Shown: positions 33,466 to 45,280, counted from the first letter of the stretch. The stretch: 64,000 bases of DNA from Algorimicrobium algoritergicola (GCF_008086165.1 NZ_VSKL01000003.1:1-64000), one strand, 5' to 3'. Program-made: numbers and translations. The notes: generated by a model not told the origin, from the letters alone.

Positions 33466-35052
33466 ATGAGTTTTACTTCAGAGATAAACAGACGACGTAC
33501 TTTTGGTATTATTTCGCACCCAGATGCCGGAAAAACCACCTTAACCGAAAAATTATTATTATTTGGTGGTGCTATTCAAGAAGCAGGTGCTGTAAAAAGT
33601 AACAAGATTAAAAAAGGCGCAACTAGTGATTTTATGGAAATTGAACGCCAGCGTGGAATATCCGTTGCAACTTCTGTTTTAGCTTTTGAATATGATGGCA
33701 TTAAAATTAATATTCTAGATACACCTGGACACAAGGATTTTGCTGAAGACACCTTTAGAACCTTAACCGCTGTGGATAGTGTTATTGTAGTGATTGATGT
33801 GGCCAAAGGTGTGGAGGAACAAACCGAAAAATTAGTTGAAGTTTGCCGAATGCGAAATATCCCTATGATTGTTTTCATCAACAAAATGGATCGTGAAGGT
33901 AAAGATGCTTTCGATTTATTGGATGAAGTAGAACAGAAATTAGGTTTAAGTGTGGTGCCTTTAAGTTTCCCTATAGGAATGGGCTATGACTTTAAGGGTA
34001 TTTACAATTTATGGGAAAAGAATATCAATCTATTTAGTGGTGATAGTCGAAAAGATATTGAAGAAACAATTGAAATTTCTGATTTACAATCTAGTGAAAT
34101 TGATGAACTAATTGGTGAAAAAGCCGCTAATACGCTTCGTGAAGAAGTAGAATTAGTAGAAGGTATTTATCCAACTTTTGATAGAGACAGATATTTGAGT
34201 GGGGAACAGCAACCTGTATTTTTTGGTTCTGCCTTAAATAATTTTGGTGTTCGAGAATTGTTAGATTGTTTCGTGGAAATTGCACCAAAACCAAGACCGA
34301 AACAAAGTGAAGAACGCCTTGTTAAACCTGACGAAAAGAATTTTACCGGTTTCGTTTTTAAAATTCATGCCAATATGGATCCGAATCATCGGGACCGTTT
34401 AGCCTTTATTAAAATTGTTTCTGGAAAGTTTGAGCGTAACAAGCCCTATTTACATGTTAGAAGCAACAAAAAATTAAAATTTTCAAGTCCGAATGCTTTT
34501 TTTGCTGAAAAGAAAGAAATTGTAGATGTGTCTTATCCTGGAGATATTGTTGGATTACATGATACTGGTAATTTTAAAATTGGCGATACCTTAACCGAAG
34601 GTGAAATTATAAACTACAAAGGCGTGCCAAGTTTTAGTCCAGAACATTTTAGATATATTAATAATGCAGATCCATTAAAATCCAAACAATTGAACAAAGG
34701 TATTGATCAGTTAATGGATGAAGGTGTTGCGCAACTATTCACTTTAGAACTTAACGGCCGAAAAGTAATTGGTACAGTTGGTGCTTTACAGTATGAAGTA
34801 ATCCAATACCGTTTAGAGCATGAATATGGTGCTAAATGTACCTATGAAAATCTAAATGTACACAAAGCTTGTTGGATTGAAGCGAAAGACGTTAAGAGTG
34901 ATGAATATAAAGAATTCATTCGTGTGAAACAGCGTTTTTTGGCTAAAGACAAACAAGATCAGATGGTATTTTTAGCGGATTCGTCGTTTTCATTACAGAT
35001 GACCCAGCAAAAGTATCCGAACATTAAATTCCACTATACATCCGAGTATTAA
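33466..35052 (+). CDS. prfC: Peptide chain release factor 3
   Basis: 528 residues from ATG 33466; an upstream in-frame codon exists, but the family starts near MSFTSEINRRRTFGIISHPD. The G domain has HPDAGKTTL (G1), RGISVATS (G2), DTPGHKDF (G3) and NKMDR (G4). RF3 is the GTPase that recycles RF1/RF2 from the ribosome after termination. Full length for the family, monocistronic. Confidence 0.95.
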   Translation: MSFTSEINRRRTFGIISHPDAGKTTLTEKLLLFGGAIQEAGAVKSNKIKKGATSDFMEIERQRGISVATSVLAFEYDGIKINILDTPGHKDFAEDTFRTLTAVDSVIVVIDVAKGVEEQTEKLVEVCRMRNIPMIVFINKMDREGKDAFDLLDEVEQKLGLSVVPLSFPIGMGYDFKGIYNLWEKNINLFSGDSRKDIEETIEISDLQSSEIDELIGEKAANTLREEVELVEGIYPTFDRDRYLSGEQQPVFFGSALNNFGVRELLDCFVEIAPKPRPKQSEERLVKPDEKNFTGFVFKIHANMDPNHRDRLAFIKIVSGKFERNKPYLHVRSNKKLKFSSPNAFFAEKKEIVDVSYPGDIVGLHDTGNFKIGDTLTEGEIINYKGVPSFSPEHFRYINNADPLKSKQLNKGIDQLMDEGVAQLFTLELNGRKVIGTVGALQYEVIQYRLEHEYGAKCTYENLNVHKACWIEAKDVKSDEYKEFIRVKQRFLAKDKQDQMVFLADSSFSLQMTQQKYPNIKFHYTSEY

Positions 35053-35067
35053 ATAACGATAAAATGG

Positions 35068-35098
35068 TTGTTAATCGAAAAAACAAGTTATAAATTTG
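35068..35098 (+). promoter_or_regulatory. Candidate flavobacterial promoter of the Fe-S protein gene
   Basis: TTG (35068-35070), 20-base spacer, TAAATTTG (35091-35098), matching TTG-N17-23-TAnnTTTG. It lies about 100 bases before the ATG at 35200. Confidence 0.55.
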
Positions 35099-35134
35099 TA
35101 TTTAATCGAATTTTTAATACATTTAATCGATAAA
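35071..35134. promoter_or_regulatory. Three phased TTAATCGA boxes over a promoter
   Basis: TTAATCGA occurs at 35071-35078, 35102-35109 and 35123-35130, with start-to-start spacings of 31 and 21 bases (about three and two helical turns). The first box lies between the -33 and -7 elements and the others downstream, a typical repressor geometry. The last lies in ATTTAATCGATAAA, also found inverted at 23705-23718. Confidence 0.4.
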
Positions 35135-35199
35135 CAGATGTGTCAGTTAGCTCGTGTTTATAAATTTTAGCCTAGAATAACCCCAAATTATTAATTACT

Positions 35200-35430
35200 A
35201 TGAGAACTAAAGACCAGTTTTTCAGTAATAAGGATATTACTGTAACCTACAGTCCAACTAAATGCATGAATGCGGAGCGTTGTGCATCAGAACTTTCTAA
35301 TGTATTCAGGCAATCCGTAATACCTTGGATAGATTTAGAGGGGGACTCTAGTGAAAACATCATTAATCAGGTGAAGAAGTGTCCGTCTGGCGCTTTACAA
35401 TATTGCTTGAATAAGAAAGAAGCTTGCTAA
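35200..35430 (+). CDS. Divergent 4Fe-4S mono-cluster protein (YjdI-like)
   Basis: 76 residues with four well-spaced cysteines: KCMNAERC (22 and 28), KKCPSGALQYC (about 63 and 71) and a terminal EAC. The motif C-x5-C ... CPSGAL matches the Fer4_19 family exemplified by E. coli YjdI. Probably an electron-transfer or stress-linked Fe-S protein. The upstream promoter has phased repeat boxes, suggesting regulated expression; a terminator follows. Confidence 0.82.
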   Translation: MRTKDQFFSNKDITVTYSPTKCMNAERCASELSNVFRQSVIPWIDLEGDSSENIINQVKKCPSGALQYCLNKKEAC

Positions 35431-35454
35431 AAAAACCTAAATCGTATAAATTAA

Positions 35455-35482
35455 AAAATCCCTTATCTAAAGGGATTTTTTT
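35455..35482 (+). terminator. Rho-independent terminator after the Fe-S gene
   Basis: AAATCCCTT, loop ATCT, AAGGGATTT with a following T run. Confidence 0.85.
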
Positions 35483-35485
35483 TAT

Positions 35486-35537
35486 TTAAGCTTGACCTGT
35501 TGGTCCAAAATTAAGTGGAATTGGAGGTTGCTCGTAA
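35486..35537 (-). pseudogene. Duplicated 3' end of the DUF3467 gene
   Basis: 52 bases matching 35597-35648 at 48 positions, 111 bases away in the same orientation. Translated on the minus strand it gives YEQPPIPLNFGPTGQA and a stop, identical to the C-terminus of the DUF3467 protein. All four base changes are silent. No start codon or DUF3467 domain precedes it, only a short open stretch since a stop. It looks like the remaining tail of a tandem paralogue. Confidence 0.7.
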
Positions 35538-35596
35538 AAAAAAATGTCGAGAACCTCTTCAAAGACATCTATGAGTTTACAAGCTTTAATTCAATA

Positions 35597-35914
35597 TTAA
35601 GCTTGTCCTGTTGGTCCAAAATTCAATGGTATTGGAGGTTGCTCGTAATCTTTGATTTCACCATGTGCATTTTCAAAACGCGTTACATTTTCGCCTAGTG
35701 CTTTCAATAAACGTTTGGCATGTTGTGGTGTTAGAATAATTCGAGATTTCACCTTACTTTTTGGTGTACCCGGCATAACACTAACAAAATCAACTACAAA
35801 TTCCGAAACGGAATGATTAATAATAGCAAGATTGGAATAGGTTCCTTCTGCTACTTTCTCATCAATTTCAATATTTATTTGTCCTTGTTTTTTCTGATTT
35901 GGTTTATCACTCAT
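35597..35914 (-). CDS. DUF3467 family protein
   Basis: 105 residues: QINIEIDEKVAEGTYSNLAI, SEFVVDFVSVMPG, SRIILTPQHAKRLLKAL and EKYxxxxG-like end PPIPLNFGPTGQA. This is the complete DUF3467 pattern, a small cytoplasmic protein common in bacteria; its role is not known to me. It follows rpoC on the same strand after a terminator-like hairpin, so it is probably transcribed partly by read-through from the RNA polymerase operon. Confidence 0.85.
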   Translation of the reverse strand: MSDKPNQKKQGQINIEIDEKVAEGTYSNLAIINHSVSEFVVDFVSVMPGTPKSKVKSRIILTPQHAKRLLKALGENVTRFENAHGEIKDYEQPPIPLNFGPTGQA

Positions 35915-35930
35915 AATAGTATATTATAAA

Positions 35931-35962
35931 AAAATAGCGTGAATTTCTTCACGCTATTTTTA
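35931..35962 (-). terminator. Terminator-like hairpin after rpoC
   Basis: AATAGCGTGAA pairs with TTCACGCTATT around a TTTC-like loop; A/T runs on both sides. It lies 10 bases beyond the rpoC stop. Confidence 0.75.
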
Positions 35963-35971
35963 GTTTATTAA

Positions 35972-38900
35972 TTAGTTATAATTAACTTCTTGTTTAGCTT
36001 GCATCATTTCATCAAACTCTTCCTTGGATCCAACGATAATGTTTTCATAAGATCTCATACCAGTACCAGCTGGAATTCTATGACCTACAATTACATTTTC
36101 CTTAAGACCTTCAAGTGTATCTACCTTACCATTTACGGCTGCTTCGTTAAGAACTTTTGTAGTTTCCTGGAACGATGCTGCTGATATAAACGACTTGGTT
36201 TGTAGCGATGCTCTTGTAATACCTTGTAAAATTGGCGTAGCCGTAGCTGGTTGTGCATCACGTGCTTCAACTAACTTCTTATCTTCACGACGTAATAAAG
36301 AATTTTCATCTCTTAAATCACGAGGAGAAATAATTTGACCTGCTTTAATATTTACAGAATCTCCTGAATCTTCAACAACTTTCATTCCGAAAATATCATC
36401 ATTTTCTACAATGAAATCTGCTTTATGAACCAATTGGTTTTCAAGGAATGTCGTATCACCAGAATCCATGATTCTAACTTTACGCATCATTTGTCTTACA
36501 ACAACCTCAAAGTGCTTATCATTAATTTTCACACCTTGTAAACGATATACTTCTTGTACTTCATTCACTAAGTATTGCTGAACCGCTGAAGGGCCTTTGA
36601 TATTTAAAATATCATTTGGCGTAACAGAACCATCAGATAAAGGCATACCTGCTTTTACAAAGTCATTTTCTTGAACAAGAATCTGATTTGATAATTTAAC
36701 CAAGTACTTCTTAATTTCACCTAATTTCGATTCTACAATAATTTCACGGTTACCACGCTTAATTTTACCGAATGATACCACACCATCAATAGCACTAACT
36801 ACTGCTGGGTTAGATGGGTTACGCGCTTCGAATAATTCCGTTACACGAGGTAAACCACCCGTAATATCACCAGACTTGGCAGATTTACGAGGAATTTTAA
36901 CTAAAATTTTACCAACTTTAATTTTCTCTCCATCGTCAATCATTAAGTGAGCTCCAACTGGTAAGTTGTAAGAACGCATAGTGCTTCCTTTGGCATCTTC
37001 AATATGAAGTGTAGGAATAAGCTTTTTATTTCTAGATTCAGAAATCACTTTTTCTTGGAATCCAGTTTGCTCATCAATTTCTACTTGATATGTTAAACCT
37101 TGTTCGATGTTTTCATAACGTACTTTACCAGCAAATTCTGAAATAATTACACCGTTATATGGATCCCATGAACAAACAACATCACCTTTCTTAAGTGCAT
37201 CACCATTCTTAACAAGAATAGTAGAACCGTAAGGAATGTTATTCGTACTTAATGTGATACCTGTTTTCTTATCAATTAATTTCAATTCAGAGGTACGAGA
37301 GATAACCATGTTAGCTACGTTTCCATCAGAGTCTTCACCCTTAATAGTTTTAAGCTCATCAATTTCTGCAATACCATCAAATTTAACAATCAATTTATTT
37401 TCTTCTGAAATGTTACCTGCAATACCACCTACGTGGAATGTACGTAATGTTAACTGTGTACCTGGTTCTCCAATAGATTGTGCAGCTACTACACCAACAG
37501 CTTCTCCACGTTGTACCATTTTCCCGGTTGCTAAATTACGACCGTAGCACTTGGCACAGATTCCTTGTTTAGCTTCACATGTTAATGCTGAACGCACTTC
37601 AACAGCATCTACTGGTGAATTTTGGATTCTTTTAGCAATAACTTCATCAATCATTTCGTTTGTTCCAACCAATAACTCATCTGTTAATGGATTGTAAACA
37701 TCGTTTAATGAAATACGACCTAAAATACGTTCTGCTAACGTTTCAACAACTTCATCATTTTTCTTTAATGGTGAAACTTCTACACCACGTAACGTACCAC
37801 AATCAACGCTATTTACAATAACATCTTGAGATACATCTACTAAACGACGTGTTAAGTAACCAGCATCGGCAGTTTTAAGAGCCGTATCGGCAAGACCTTT
37901 ACGTGCACCGTGCGTTGAGATAAAGTATTCTAAAATTGAAAGACCTTCCTTAAAGTTAGAAAGAATTGGATTTTCAATAATTTCTCCACCACCTGCAGTC
38001 GATTTCTTCGGTTTCGCCATTAATCCACGCATACCTGTAAGCTGACGAATCTGTTCTTTAGATCCACGAGCACCAGAATCAAGCATCATATACACCGAGT
38101 TGAAACCTTGTTGATCTTCACGAATACGCTTCATAGACAATTCAGTCAATTCAGCATTCGTTGATGTCCAGATATCAATAACTTGGTTGTAACGTTCGTT
38201 GTTAGTAATAAGACCCATGTTATAATTGGCCATAATACCATCAACTTTAACATTCGCACCATCAATCATAGATTGCTTTTCTGGTGGGATAATAATATCA
38301 CCTAAACTAAATGATAATCCACCTTGGAATGCGAAGTTGTAACCTAAAGTTTTAATTTCATCAAGGAAAGCAGCCGTTTCTGGCACACTTGTCACTTTTA
38401 AAATATCACCAATAATATTACGTAGTGATTTTTTAGTCAATACTTCATTAATATAACCAGCAGCATGAGGTACTTTATCGTTAAATAATACACGACCTAC
38501 TGTGGTACTTATAACTTGTAACGTTAACTCTTCAGCTTCATTAAAAGCGTATGTTCTTACTCTAATTGACGCATTTAATTCTACACGACCTTCATTATAA
38601 GCGATTACTACTTCTTCCGGAGAATAGAATGTTAAACCTTCACCTTTAATTTTAACTTCGTCGGTTGATATACGCTCTTTCGTCATATAATATAAACCAA
38701 GTACCATATCTTGAGAAGGTACTGCTACTGGCGAACCATTAGCTGGGTTTAAAATATTATGCGATGCTAACATTAATAACTGACATTCTAAAATAGCTTC
38801 AGGGCCTAATGGTAAATGCACAGCCATTTGATCACCATCAAAATCGGCGTTAAATGCCGTAGTAACTAATGGGTGTAACTGAATAGCTTTTCCTTCAATT

Positions 38901-40273
38901 AACTTTGGTTGGAAAGCTTGAATACCTAATCGGTGAAGCGTAGGCGCACGGTTAAGTAATACTGGATGTCCTTTAAGAACGTTTTCCAAGATATCCCAAA
39001 CCACAGGCTCTCTTTTATCTATAATTTTCTTCGCAGATTTTACAGTTTTAACAATACCTCTTTCAATTAATTTTCTAATTACAAAAGGTTTGTATAATTC
39101 GGCTGCCATATCCTTTGGAATACCACATTCGAATAATTTTAATTCTGGTCCAACAACAATTACAGAACGTGCTGAATAATCCACACGCTTACCAAGTAAG
39201 TTTTGACGGAAACGTCCTTGCTTACCTTTTAATGAATCTGATAACGATTTTAATGGTCGGTTAGAATCTGTTTTTACAGCAGATGATTTACGTGTATTAT
39301 CCAATAACGAATCTACAGATTCCTGTAACATACGTTTTTCGTTACGTAAAATAACTTCTGGTGCTTTAATTTCAACCAAACGCTTTAATCGGTTATTACG
39401 AATAATAACACGACGATATAAATCATTTAAATCTGATGTTGCAAAACGACCACCATCTAACGGTACTAACGGACGTAATTCCGGCGGAATAATTGGAATA
39501 ACTTTTAAAATCATCCATTCTGCACGATTCTCACGATTTTCGTTAGACTCACGCAAAGCTTCAACCACTTGTAAACGCTTTAAAGCTTCTGTTTTACGTT
39601 GTTTTGACGTTTCTGTATTTGCTTTATGACGTAATTCAAATGATAATTCATCTAAATTAATACGTGATAAAAGTTCAATTAAACATTCAGCACCCATTTT
39701 AGCCAAGAATTTATTTGGATCTTTATCGTCCAAGTATTGATTCTCTTTTGGTAAGGTTTCTAATATGTTTAAGTATTCTTCTTCAGTAAGGAAGTCCATT
39801 TTCTGAACCGGTTCTCCTTCTGCATTTTTAGCAATACCTGGTTGAATTACTACATAACGTTCGTAGTAAATAATCATATCTAATTTCTTAGATGGTAAAC
39901 CAAGTAAGTAACCAATTTTATTTGGTAATGAACGGAAGTACCAGATGTGCGCAACTGGAACCACTAAATTAATGTGCCCAACACGATCACGACGTACTTT
40001 CTTTTCAGTTACTTCTACACCACAACGGTCACATACGATACCTTTATATCTAATACGCTTGTATTTTCCACAGGCACATTCATAATCCTTTACAGGACCA
40101 AAAATACGCTCACAGAATAAACCATCACGTTCTGGTTTATGAGTTCGATAATTGATAGTTTCTGGCTTTAGAACTTCACCGCGAGATTCTGCTAAAATAG
40201 ACTCTGGTGACGCTAAACCAATGGAGATTTTATTAAATCTCTGTACTGTATTCTTATCTTGTTTTCTTGCCAT
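35972..40273 (-). CDS. rpoC: RNA polymerase beta' subunit
   Basis: 1433 residues. The N-terminal zinc finger [20 protein letters not shown], the catalytic Mg-binding loop NADFDGDQM, the bridge-helix region and the second zinc site ([14 protein letters not shown]) are all visible. It forms the clamp and half of the active centre of the polymerase. The gene lies 92 bases after rpoB, with a perfect cUUCGg hairpin in the gap. No truncation or intein is seen. Confidence 0.98.
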   Translation of the reverse strand: MARKQDKNTVQRFNKISIGLASPESILAESRGEVLKPETINYRTHKPERDGLFCERIFGPVKDYECACGKYKRIRYKGIVCDRCGVEVTEKKVRRDRVGHINLVVPVAHIWYFRSLPNKIGYLLGLPSKKLDMIIYYERYVVIQPGIAKNAEGEPVQKMDFLTEEEYLNILETLPKENQYLDDKDPNKFLAKMGAECLIELLSRINLDELSFELRHKANTETSKQRKTEALKRLQVVEALRESNENRENRAEWMILKVIPIIPPELRPLVPLDGGRFATSDLNDLYRRVIIRNNRLKRLVEIKAPEVILRNEKRMLQESVDSLLDNTRKSSAVKTDSNRPLKSLSDSLKGKQGRFRQNLLGKRVDYSARSVIVVGPELKLFECGIPKDMAAELYKPFVIRKLIERGIVKTVKSAKKIIDKREPVVWDILENVLKGHPVLLNRAPTLHRLGIQAFQPKLIEGKAIQLHPLVTTAFNADFDGDQMAVHLPLGPEAILECQLLMLASHNILNPANGSPVAVPSQDMVLGLYYMTKERISTDEVKIKGEGLTFYSPEEVVIAYNEGRVELNASIRVRTYAFNEAEELTLQVISTTVGRVLFNDKVPHAAGYINEVLTKKSLRNIIGDILKVTSVPETAAFLDEIKTLGYNFAFQGGLSFSLGDIIIPPEKQSMIDGANVKVDGIMANYNMGLITNNERYNQVIDIWTSTNAELTELSMKRIREDQQGFNSVYMMLDSGARGSKEQIRQLTGMRGLMAKPKKSTAGGGEIIENPILSNFKEGLSILEYFISTHGARKGLADTALKTADAGYLTRRLVDVSQDVIVNSVDCGTLRGVEVSPLKKNDEVVETLAERILGRISLNDVYNPLTDELLVGTNEMIDEVIAKRIQNSPVDAVEVRSALTCEAKQGICAKCYGRNLATGKMVQRGEAVGVVAAQSIGEPGTQLTLRTFHVGGIAGNISEENKLIVKFDGIAEIDELKTIKGEDSDGNVANMVISRTSELKLIDKKTGITLSTNNIPYGSTILVKNGDALKKGDVVCSWDPYNGVIISEFAGKVRYENIEQGLTYQVEIDEQTGFQEKVISESRNKKLIPTLHIEDAKGSTMRSYNLPVGAHLMIDDGEKIKVGKILVKIPRKSAKSGDITGGLPRVTELFEARNPSNPAVVSAIDGVVSFGKIKRGNREIIVESKLGEIKKYLVKLSNQILVQENDFVKAGMPLSDGSVTPNDILNIKGPSAVQQYLVNEVQEVYRLQGVKINDKHFEVVVRQMMRKVRIMDSGDTTFLENQLVHKADFIVENDDIFGMKVVEDSGDSVNIKAGQIISPRDLRDENSLLRREDKKLVEARDAQPATATPILQGITRASLQTKSFISAASFQETTKVLNEAAVNGKVDTLEGLKENVIVGHRIPAGTGMRSYENIIVGSKEEFDEMMQAKQEVNYN

Positions 40274-40291
40274 GTTTTATGTTTTTAGTAT

Positions 40292-40311
40292 GGACAGTCC
40301 GAAGACTGTCC
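40292..40311 (-). promoter_or_regulatory. UUCG-tetraloop hairpin in the rpoB-rpoC gap
   Basis: On the minus strand GGACAGTC, TTCG, GACTGTCC: a perfect 8-bp stem closed by the highly stable cUUCGg loop, without a following T run. It lies 19 bases before the rpoC start codon and may act in mRNA processing, stability or pausing rather than termination. Confidence 0.7.
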
Positions 40312-40365
40312 TTACATACAACGGTTTTTTTTTATTTGGGCCAGTTACGAATTGCCCCGTAAATA

Positions 40366-43300
40366 TTACTCTTCTAATCTGATATCCAGTGCTAAACCTT
40401 TCAATTCATGCATAAGCACGTTAAAAGATTCTGGCAATCCTGGTTCTGGCATTGGCTCACCTTTAACTATACTTTCGTATGTTTTAGCTCTACCAATTAC
40501 ATCATCAGATTTAACGGTCAATATTTCTCTTAATGTTGCAGATGCACCATAAGCCTCTAATGCCCAAACTTCCATTTCTCCAAAACGCTGACCACCAAAT
40601 TGTGCTTTACCACCTAATGGTTGTTGCGTAATTAATGAGTAAGGTCCAATAGAACGTGCGTGCATTTTATCGTCAACCATGTGACCAAGTTTCAGCATGT
40701 AGATAACTCCTACGGTTGCTGGCTGATCAAAGCGGTTTCCTGTTCCACCATCATATAGATAGGTATGGCCAAATCTTGGAATTCCAGCTTCATCTGTAAA
40801 TTCATTAATTTGATCAAGGGTTGCACCATCAAAAATAGGCGTCGCATACGTACGACCTAATTTTTGACCTGCCCAACCAAGAACAGTTTCATATATCTGC
40901 CCAATGTTCATACGAGATGGTACACCAAGTGGATTTAAAACAATATCAACAGGTGTTCCGTCTTCAAGGAATGGCATATCTTCTTGACGAACAATACGCG
41001 CTACAATACCTTTGTTACCGTGACGACCTGCCATTTTATCACCTACTTTAAGTTTACGTTTTTTAGCTATGTAAACTTTAGCTAGTTTGATAATACCAGC
41101 TGGTAATTCATCACCTACAGAAATAGTAAACTTCTCACGACGTAAAGAACCTTGTAAGTCGTTTTCTTTAATTTTGTAGTTGTGAATTAAATCGGCTACT
41201 AATTTATTGGTATAATCATCAGTAGTCCAAGATCCAGCAGTTAAGTGGGTATAATCATCTACAGCATTTAACATTTTAAGTGTATATTTCTTACCTTTTG
41301 GTAATACTTCTTCACCTAAATCATTAAAGACACCTTGAGCCGTTTTACCAGATACAATTGTGAATAGTTTATCAACTAGAACGTCTTGTAAATCATCAAA
41401 CTTTTTGAAGTATAAAGCTTCTAATGCTGCAATATCTTCTTTATCTTGAGCTCTCTTGCGCTTATCTTTAACGGCACGAGCAAATAATTTTTTATCAATT
41501 ACTACACCATGTAATGATGGAGACGCTTTTAGTGATGCATCTTTCACATCACCAGCTTTATCACCAAAAATAGCACGTAATAATTTTTCTTCAGGAGTTG
41601 GATCTGATTCTCCTTTTGGTGTAATTTTACCAATAAGAATATCACCAGGTTTCACTTCTGCTCCAACACGAATCATACCGTGTTCATCTAAATCTTTAGT
41701 CGCTTCTTCTGAAACGTTAGGGATATCATTAGTTAATTCTTCGTTACCCAATTTGGTGTCACGAACTTCTAATGAATATTCATCAATATGAATAGATGTA
41801 AACACATCATTTCTTACTACTTCTTCAGAAATCACAATAGCATCCTCAAAGTTATACCCTTTCCAAGGCATAAAGGCTACTTTCATATTTCGCCCTAAAG
41901 CTAATTCTCCTTTTTGTGTTGCATAACCTTCACAAAGAACTTGACCTTTCTTAATTTTATCACCTTTTTGAACAATTGGCTTTAAATTAATAGAGGTTCC
42001 TTGGTTGGTTTTTCTGAACTTAACAAGTGGATATGTTTTTGTATCGCTTTCAAAGCTTACTTTCGCTTCATCTTCTGTTCTATCGTATTTGATAGTAATT
42101 TCGTTAGCGTCAACATATTCTACAACACCACTTCCTTCTGCATTTATTAATACACGAGAATCTGATGCTACTTGTCTTTCTAATCCTGTTCCAACAATTG
42201 GTGCTTGCGGACGTAATAATGGTACGGCCTGACGCATCATGTTAGATCCCATTAATGCACGGTTGGCATCATCATGTTCCAAGAATGGAATTAATGAAGC
42301 TGAAATAGAAGCAATTTGATTTGGTGCAACGTCGGTATAATGAATTTCACTTGGGTCAATTACTGGGAAGTCACCTTCCATACGCGCAATTACCTTATCA
42401 TGTAAAATTTTACCGTTTTCATCAACCTTAACAGTTGCTTGTGCAATTAATTTATCTTCTTCCTCTTCAGCACTTAAATAAATAGGAGTACTCTTAATAT
42501 CTACAACGCCATCCGTTACTTTACGGTAAGGAGTTTCAATGAATCCCATAGAATTCACTTTAGCAAATACTGAAAGTGACGAAATTAAACCAATGTTTGG
42601 TCCTTCTGGTGTTTCAATAGGACATAAACGTCCGTAGTGTGTATAGTGAACATCACGTACTTCAAAACCCGCTCTTTCACGAGATAAACCTCCAGGTCCA
42701 AGAGCTGATAAACGACGCTTGTGCGTAATTTCAGCAAGTGGATTGGTTTGATCCATGAATTGCGATAATTGGTTAGTACCAAAGAATGAATTAATAACAG
42801 ATGATAATGTCTTAGCATTAATTAAATCGATAGGTGTAAATACTTCGTTGTCACGTACATTCATACGCTCACGAATAGTTCGCGCCATACGTGCTAAACC
42901 AACACCAAACTGTTGAGATAATTGCTCACCAACTGTACGTACACGACGGTTAGATAAGTGATCAATATCATCAATTTCTGCTTTAGAGTTGATAAGTTCA
43001 ATTAAGTATTTAATAATAGTAATGATATCTTCTTTGGTAAGCACTTGCTTATCCATACCAATATCAAGACCTAATTTTTTGTTCATTCTATAACGACCTA
43101 CTTCTCCTAAAGAGTAACGTTGGTCAGAAAAGAATAACTTGTCAATAATACCACGTGCAGTTTCCTCATCTGGCGGCTCTGCATTACGTAATTGACGGTA
43201 TATGTGTTCAACAGCCTCTTTTTCAGAGTTTGTTGGATCCTTTTGTAAGGTGTTATGAATAATTGCGTAATCTCCTTGTTGTGCACTTTCCTTATGTAAA

Positions 43301-44178
43301 AGAACCGTTTTTACACTTGTTTCAAGAATTTCTTCAATATTATCTTTATCAAGAACGGTGTCACGATCTAATACAATCTCGTTACGTTCAATTGATACTA
43401 CTTCACCCGTATCTTCATCAACAAAATCCTCATGCCATGTGTTAAGTACACGTGCTGCAAGCTTACGTCCTAATACTTTTTTAAGTCCTGCTTTCGAAAC
43501 TTTAATTTCTTCAGCAAGATCAAAAATTTCTAAAATATCTTTATCACGTTCAAAACCAATGGCTCTGAATAACGTTGTTACAGGTAATTTCTTCTTACGG
43601 TCGATATACGCATACATCACTTGATTGATGTCTGTTGCGAATTCAATCCATGATCCTTTAAATGGAATAACTCTGGCTGAATATAATTTTGTTCCATTAG
43701 CATGGAATGATTGACCAAAGAATACACCTGGTGATCTGTGTAACTGCGATACAACTACACGCTCTGCACCATTGATACAGAATGTACCAGAAGGTGTCAT
43801 ATAAGGAATTGTTCCTAAATACACATCTTGAACAATGGTCTCGAAATCCTCATGTTCAGGGTCTGTACAGTACAATTTAAGTCTAGCCTTAAGTGGTACA
43901 CTATATGTTAGTCCACGTTCTATACATTCTTCAATTGTATAACGTGGTGGATCAATAAAGTAATCTAAAAATTCTAAAACAAATTGATTACGTGTATCTG
44001 TAATTGGGAAGTTTTCCAAAAAGGTGTTATATAAACCTTCGTCTCCTCTTTCTTCAGATTTAGTTTCTAGCTGGAAAAAATCCTGGAAGGATTTTATCTG
44101 AATATCCATAAAGTCAGGATATTCTGTTCTATTTATAATAGACGAGAAATTTAATCTTTCAGCTTGTTTTGTTAACAT
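40366..44178 (-). CDS. rpoB: RNA polymerase beta subunit
   Basis: 1270 residues from ATG 44178 (the codon before it is TTG). Conserved blocks include the rifampicin pocket ([20 protein letters not shown], then [11 protein letters not shown]), where Asp, His and Ser positions known to mutate to resistance are of wild type. C-terminal GRHGNKG and [14 protein letters not shown] are also present. It forms the other half of the catalytic centre. It follows rplL with about 120 bases that contain a hairpin. Confidence 0.98.
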   Translation of the reverse strand: MLTKQAERLNFSSIINRTEYPDFMDIQIKSFQDFFQLETKSEERGDEGLYNTFLENFPITDTRNQFVLEFLDYFIDPPRYTIEECIERGLTYSVPLKARLKLYCTDPEHEDFETIVQDVYLGTIPYMTPSGTFCINGAERVVVSQLHRSPGVFFGQSFHANGTKLYSARVIPFKGSWIEFATDINQVMYAYIDRKKKLPVTTLFRAIGFERDKDILEIFDLAEEIKVSKAGLKKVLGRKLAARVLNTWHEDFVDEDTGEVVSIERNEIVLDRDTVLDKDNIEEILETSVKTVLLHKESAQQGDYAIIHNTLQKDPTNSEKEAVEHIYRQLRNAEPPDEETARGIIDKLFFSDQRYSLGEVGRYRMNKKLGLDIGMDKQVLTKEDIITIIKYLIELINSKAEIDDIDHLSNRRVRTVGEQLSQQFGVGLARMARTIRERMNVRDNEVFTPIDLINAKTLSSVINSFFGTNQLSQFMDQTNPLAEITHKRRLSALGPGGLSRERAGFEVRDVHYTHYGRLCPIETPEGPNIGLISSLSVFAKVNSMGFIETPYRKVTDGVVDIKSTPIYLSAEEEEDKLIAQATVKVDENGKILHDKVIARMEGDFPVIDPSEIHYTDVAPNQIASISASLIPFLEHDDANRALMGSNMMRQAVPLLRPQAPIVGTGLERQVASDSRVLINAEGSGVVEYVDANEITIKYDRTEDEAKVSFESDTKTYPLVKFRKTNQGTSINLKPIVQKGDKIKKGQVLCEGYATQKGELALGRNMKVAFMPWKGYNFEDAIVISEEVVRNDVFTSIHIDEYSLEVRDTKLGNEELTNDIPNVSEEATKDLDEHGMIRVGAEVKPGDILIGKITPKGESDPTPEEKLLRAIFGDKAGDVKDASLKASPSLHGVVIDKKLFARAVKDKRKRAQDKEDIAALEALYFKKFDDLQDVLVDKLFTIVSGKTAQGVFNDLGEEVLPKGKKYTLKMLNAVDDYTHLTAGSWTTDDYTNKLVADLIHNYKIKENDLQGSLRREKFTISVGDELPAGIIKLAKVYIAKKRKLKVGDKMAGRHGNKGIVARIVRQEDMPFLEDGTPVDIVLNPLGVPSRMNIGQIYETVLGWAGQKLGRTYATPIFDGATLDQINEFTDEAGIPRFGHTYLYDGGTGNRFDQPATVGVIYMLKLGHMVDDKMHARSIGPYSLITQQPLGGKAQFGGQRFGEMEVWALEAYGASATLREILTVKSDDVIGRAKTYESIVKGEPMPEPGLPESFNVLMHELKGLALDIRLEE

Positions 44179-44245
44179 CAATGGGCGGAATTTTGATTAA
44201 AAAAAATAAAATAGCGTATGTAACGATTATATACGCAAAATGGTC

Positions 44246-44274
44246 TAGGCCTAAAAGTGTTCACTTTAGACCTA
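44246..44274 (-). promoter_or_regulatory. Hairpin in the rplL-rpoB gap
   Basis: TAGGCCTAAAAGTG and CACTTTAGACCTA form an imperfect stem with a TT turn and one bulge; no long T tract. In other bacteria this gap holds an attenuator or processing site; a similar role here is inferred. Confidence 0.5.
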
Positions 44275-44300
44275 AACCGTAATGTTTTAGAGTGCTTAAA

Positions 44301-44675
44301 TTACTTAAGCTCAACCTCTGCTCCTGCTTCCTCTAATTGAGTTTTTAGAGCTTCTGCTTCATCTTTAGAAACACCTTCTTTAACTGGGCTTGGTGCATCA
44401 TCAACTAAACCTTTAGCTTCTTTTAAACCTAATCCAGTTAATTCTTTAACTAGTTTTACAACTGCTAATTTAGAACCACCAGCGGCTTTAAGGATTACAT
44501 CAAATTCTGTTTGCTCTTCAGCAGCGTCTCCACCACCAGCAGCAGGACCAGCCATAGCTACAGCAGCAGCTGCAGGCTCGATACCATACTCATCTTTTAA
44601 TATAGTTGCTAATTCGTTTACTTCTTTTACAGTTAAGTTAACTAATTGTTCTGCGAAATCTTTTAAATCTGCCAT
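44301..44675 (-). CDS. rplL: Ribosomal protein bL12 (L7/L12)
   Basis: 124 residues. The N-terminal dimerisation helix region ([20 protein letters not shown]), an Ala/Gly-rich hinge ([20 protein letters not shown]) and the C-terminal factor-binding domain (KTEFDVIL-like start; [20 protein letters not shown]) are all clear. It forms the mobile ribosomal stalk that recruits EF-Tu and EF-G. It follows rplJ by 64 bases. Confidence 0.97.
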   Translation of the reverse strand: MADLKDFAEQLVNLTVKEVNELATILKDEYGIEPAAAAVAMAGPAAGGGDAAEEQTEFDVILKAAGGSKLAVVKLVKELTGLGLKEAKGLVDDAPSPVKEGVSKDEAEALKTQLEEAGAEVELK

Positions 44676-44739
44676 TTTTCTATCGTTTTAATAAATTTTA
44701 ATAATAATATAATTGTAATTAAGTGCGTACTATTTGTGA

Positions 44740-45261
44740 CTATCCTTCTTTTTCAGATAGTGTCTTTAAAATACCTGCTAATTTACCTCCACTTGATTTA
44801 AGTGCTGAAATAACGTTTTTAGCTGGTGATTGTAATAAGCCAATAATATCACCGATAACTTCCTCTTTAGATTTGATATTTACTAAAGCGTCTAGGTTTT
44901 CGTCGCCAATATAAACAGCTTCCTCAATAAATGCGCCTTTTAAAAGTGGCATTGTTGATTTTTTACGGAAGTTTTGAATAACTTTGGCTGGTGCATTACC
45001 AACTTCAGAATACATGATTGAAGTATTTCCTTTTAATGTTGAAGGAAGTTCGCCAAAATCTTTATCTGATGCTTCCATTGCTTTTTCAAGCAAGGTATTT
45101 TTAACTACAGCCAATTTTATATTTGCCTTAAAACAAGCACGACGTAAATCTGATGTCGATCCTGCATTTAATCCGGAAATATCTGCTAAATAAATAATAT
45201 TATTATCGGCTAATTGCGCAGTTAATTCTTTAATTACTTGTGATTTTTCTTCTCTAGTCAT
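44740..45261 (-). CDS. rplJ: Ribosomal protein uL10
   Basis: 173 residues: MTREEKSQVIKELTAQLADN at the start, LAVVKNTLLEKAM and FGELPSTLKGNTSIMYSE in the rRNA-binding domain, and a C-terminal helix ALKSSGGKLAGILKTL that holds L12 dimers. Base of the ribosomal stalk; in many bacteria the L10-L12 complex represses its own mRNA. Lies 19 bases after rplA. Confidence 0.97.
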   Translation of the reverse strand: MTREEKSQVIKELTAQLADNNIIYLADISGLNAGSTSDLRRACFKANIKLAVVKNTLLEKAMEASDKDFGELPSTLKGNTSIMYSEVGNAPAKVIQNFRKKSTMPLLKGAFIEEAVYIGDENLDALVNIKSKEEVIGDIIGLLQSPAKNVISALKSSGGKLAGILKTLSEKEG

Positions 45262-45280
45262 AATAAAAGTTTTAAACTAC

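Noticed and set aside
40366-44178. Possible rifampicin-resistance changes in rpoB
   Set aside because: The resistance-region residues ([15 protein letters not shown]) are of the sensitive type.
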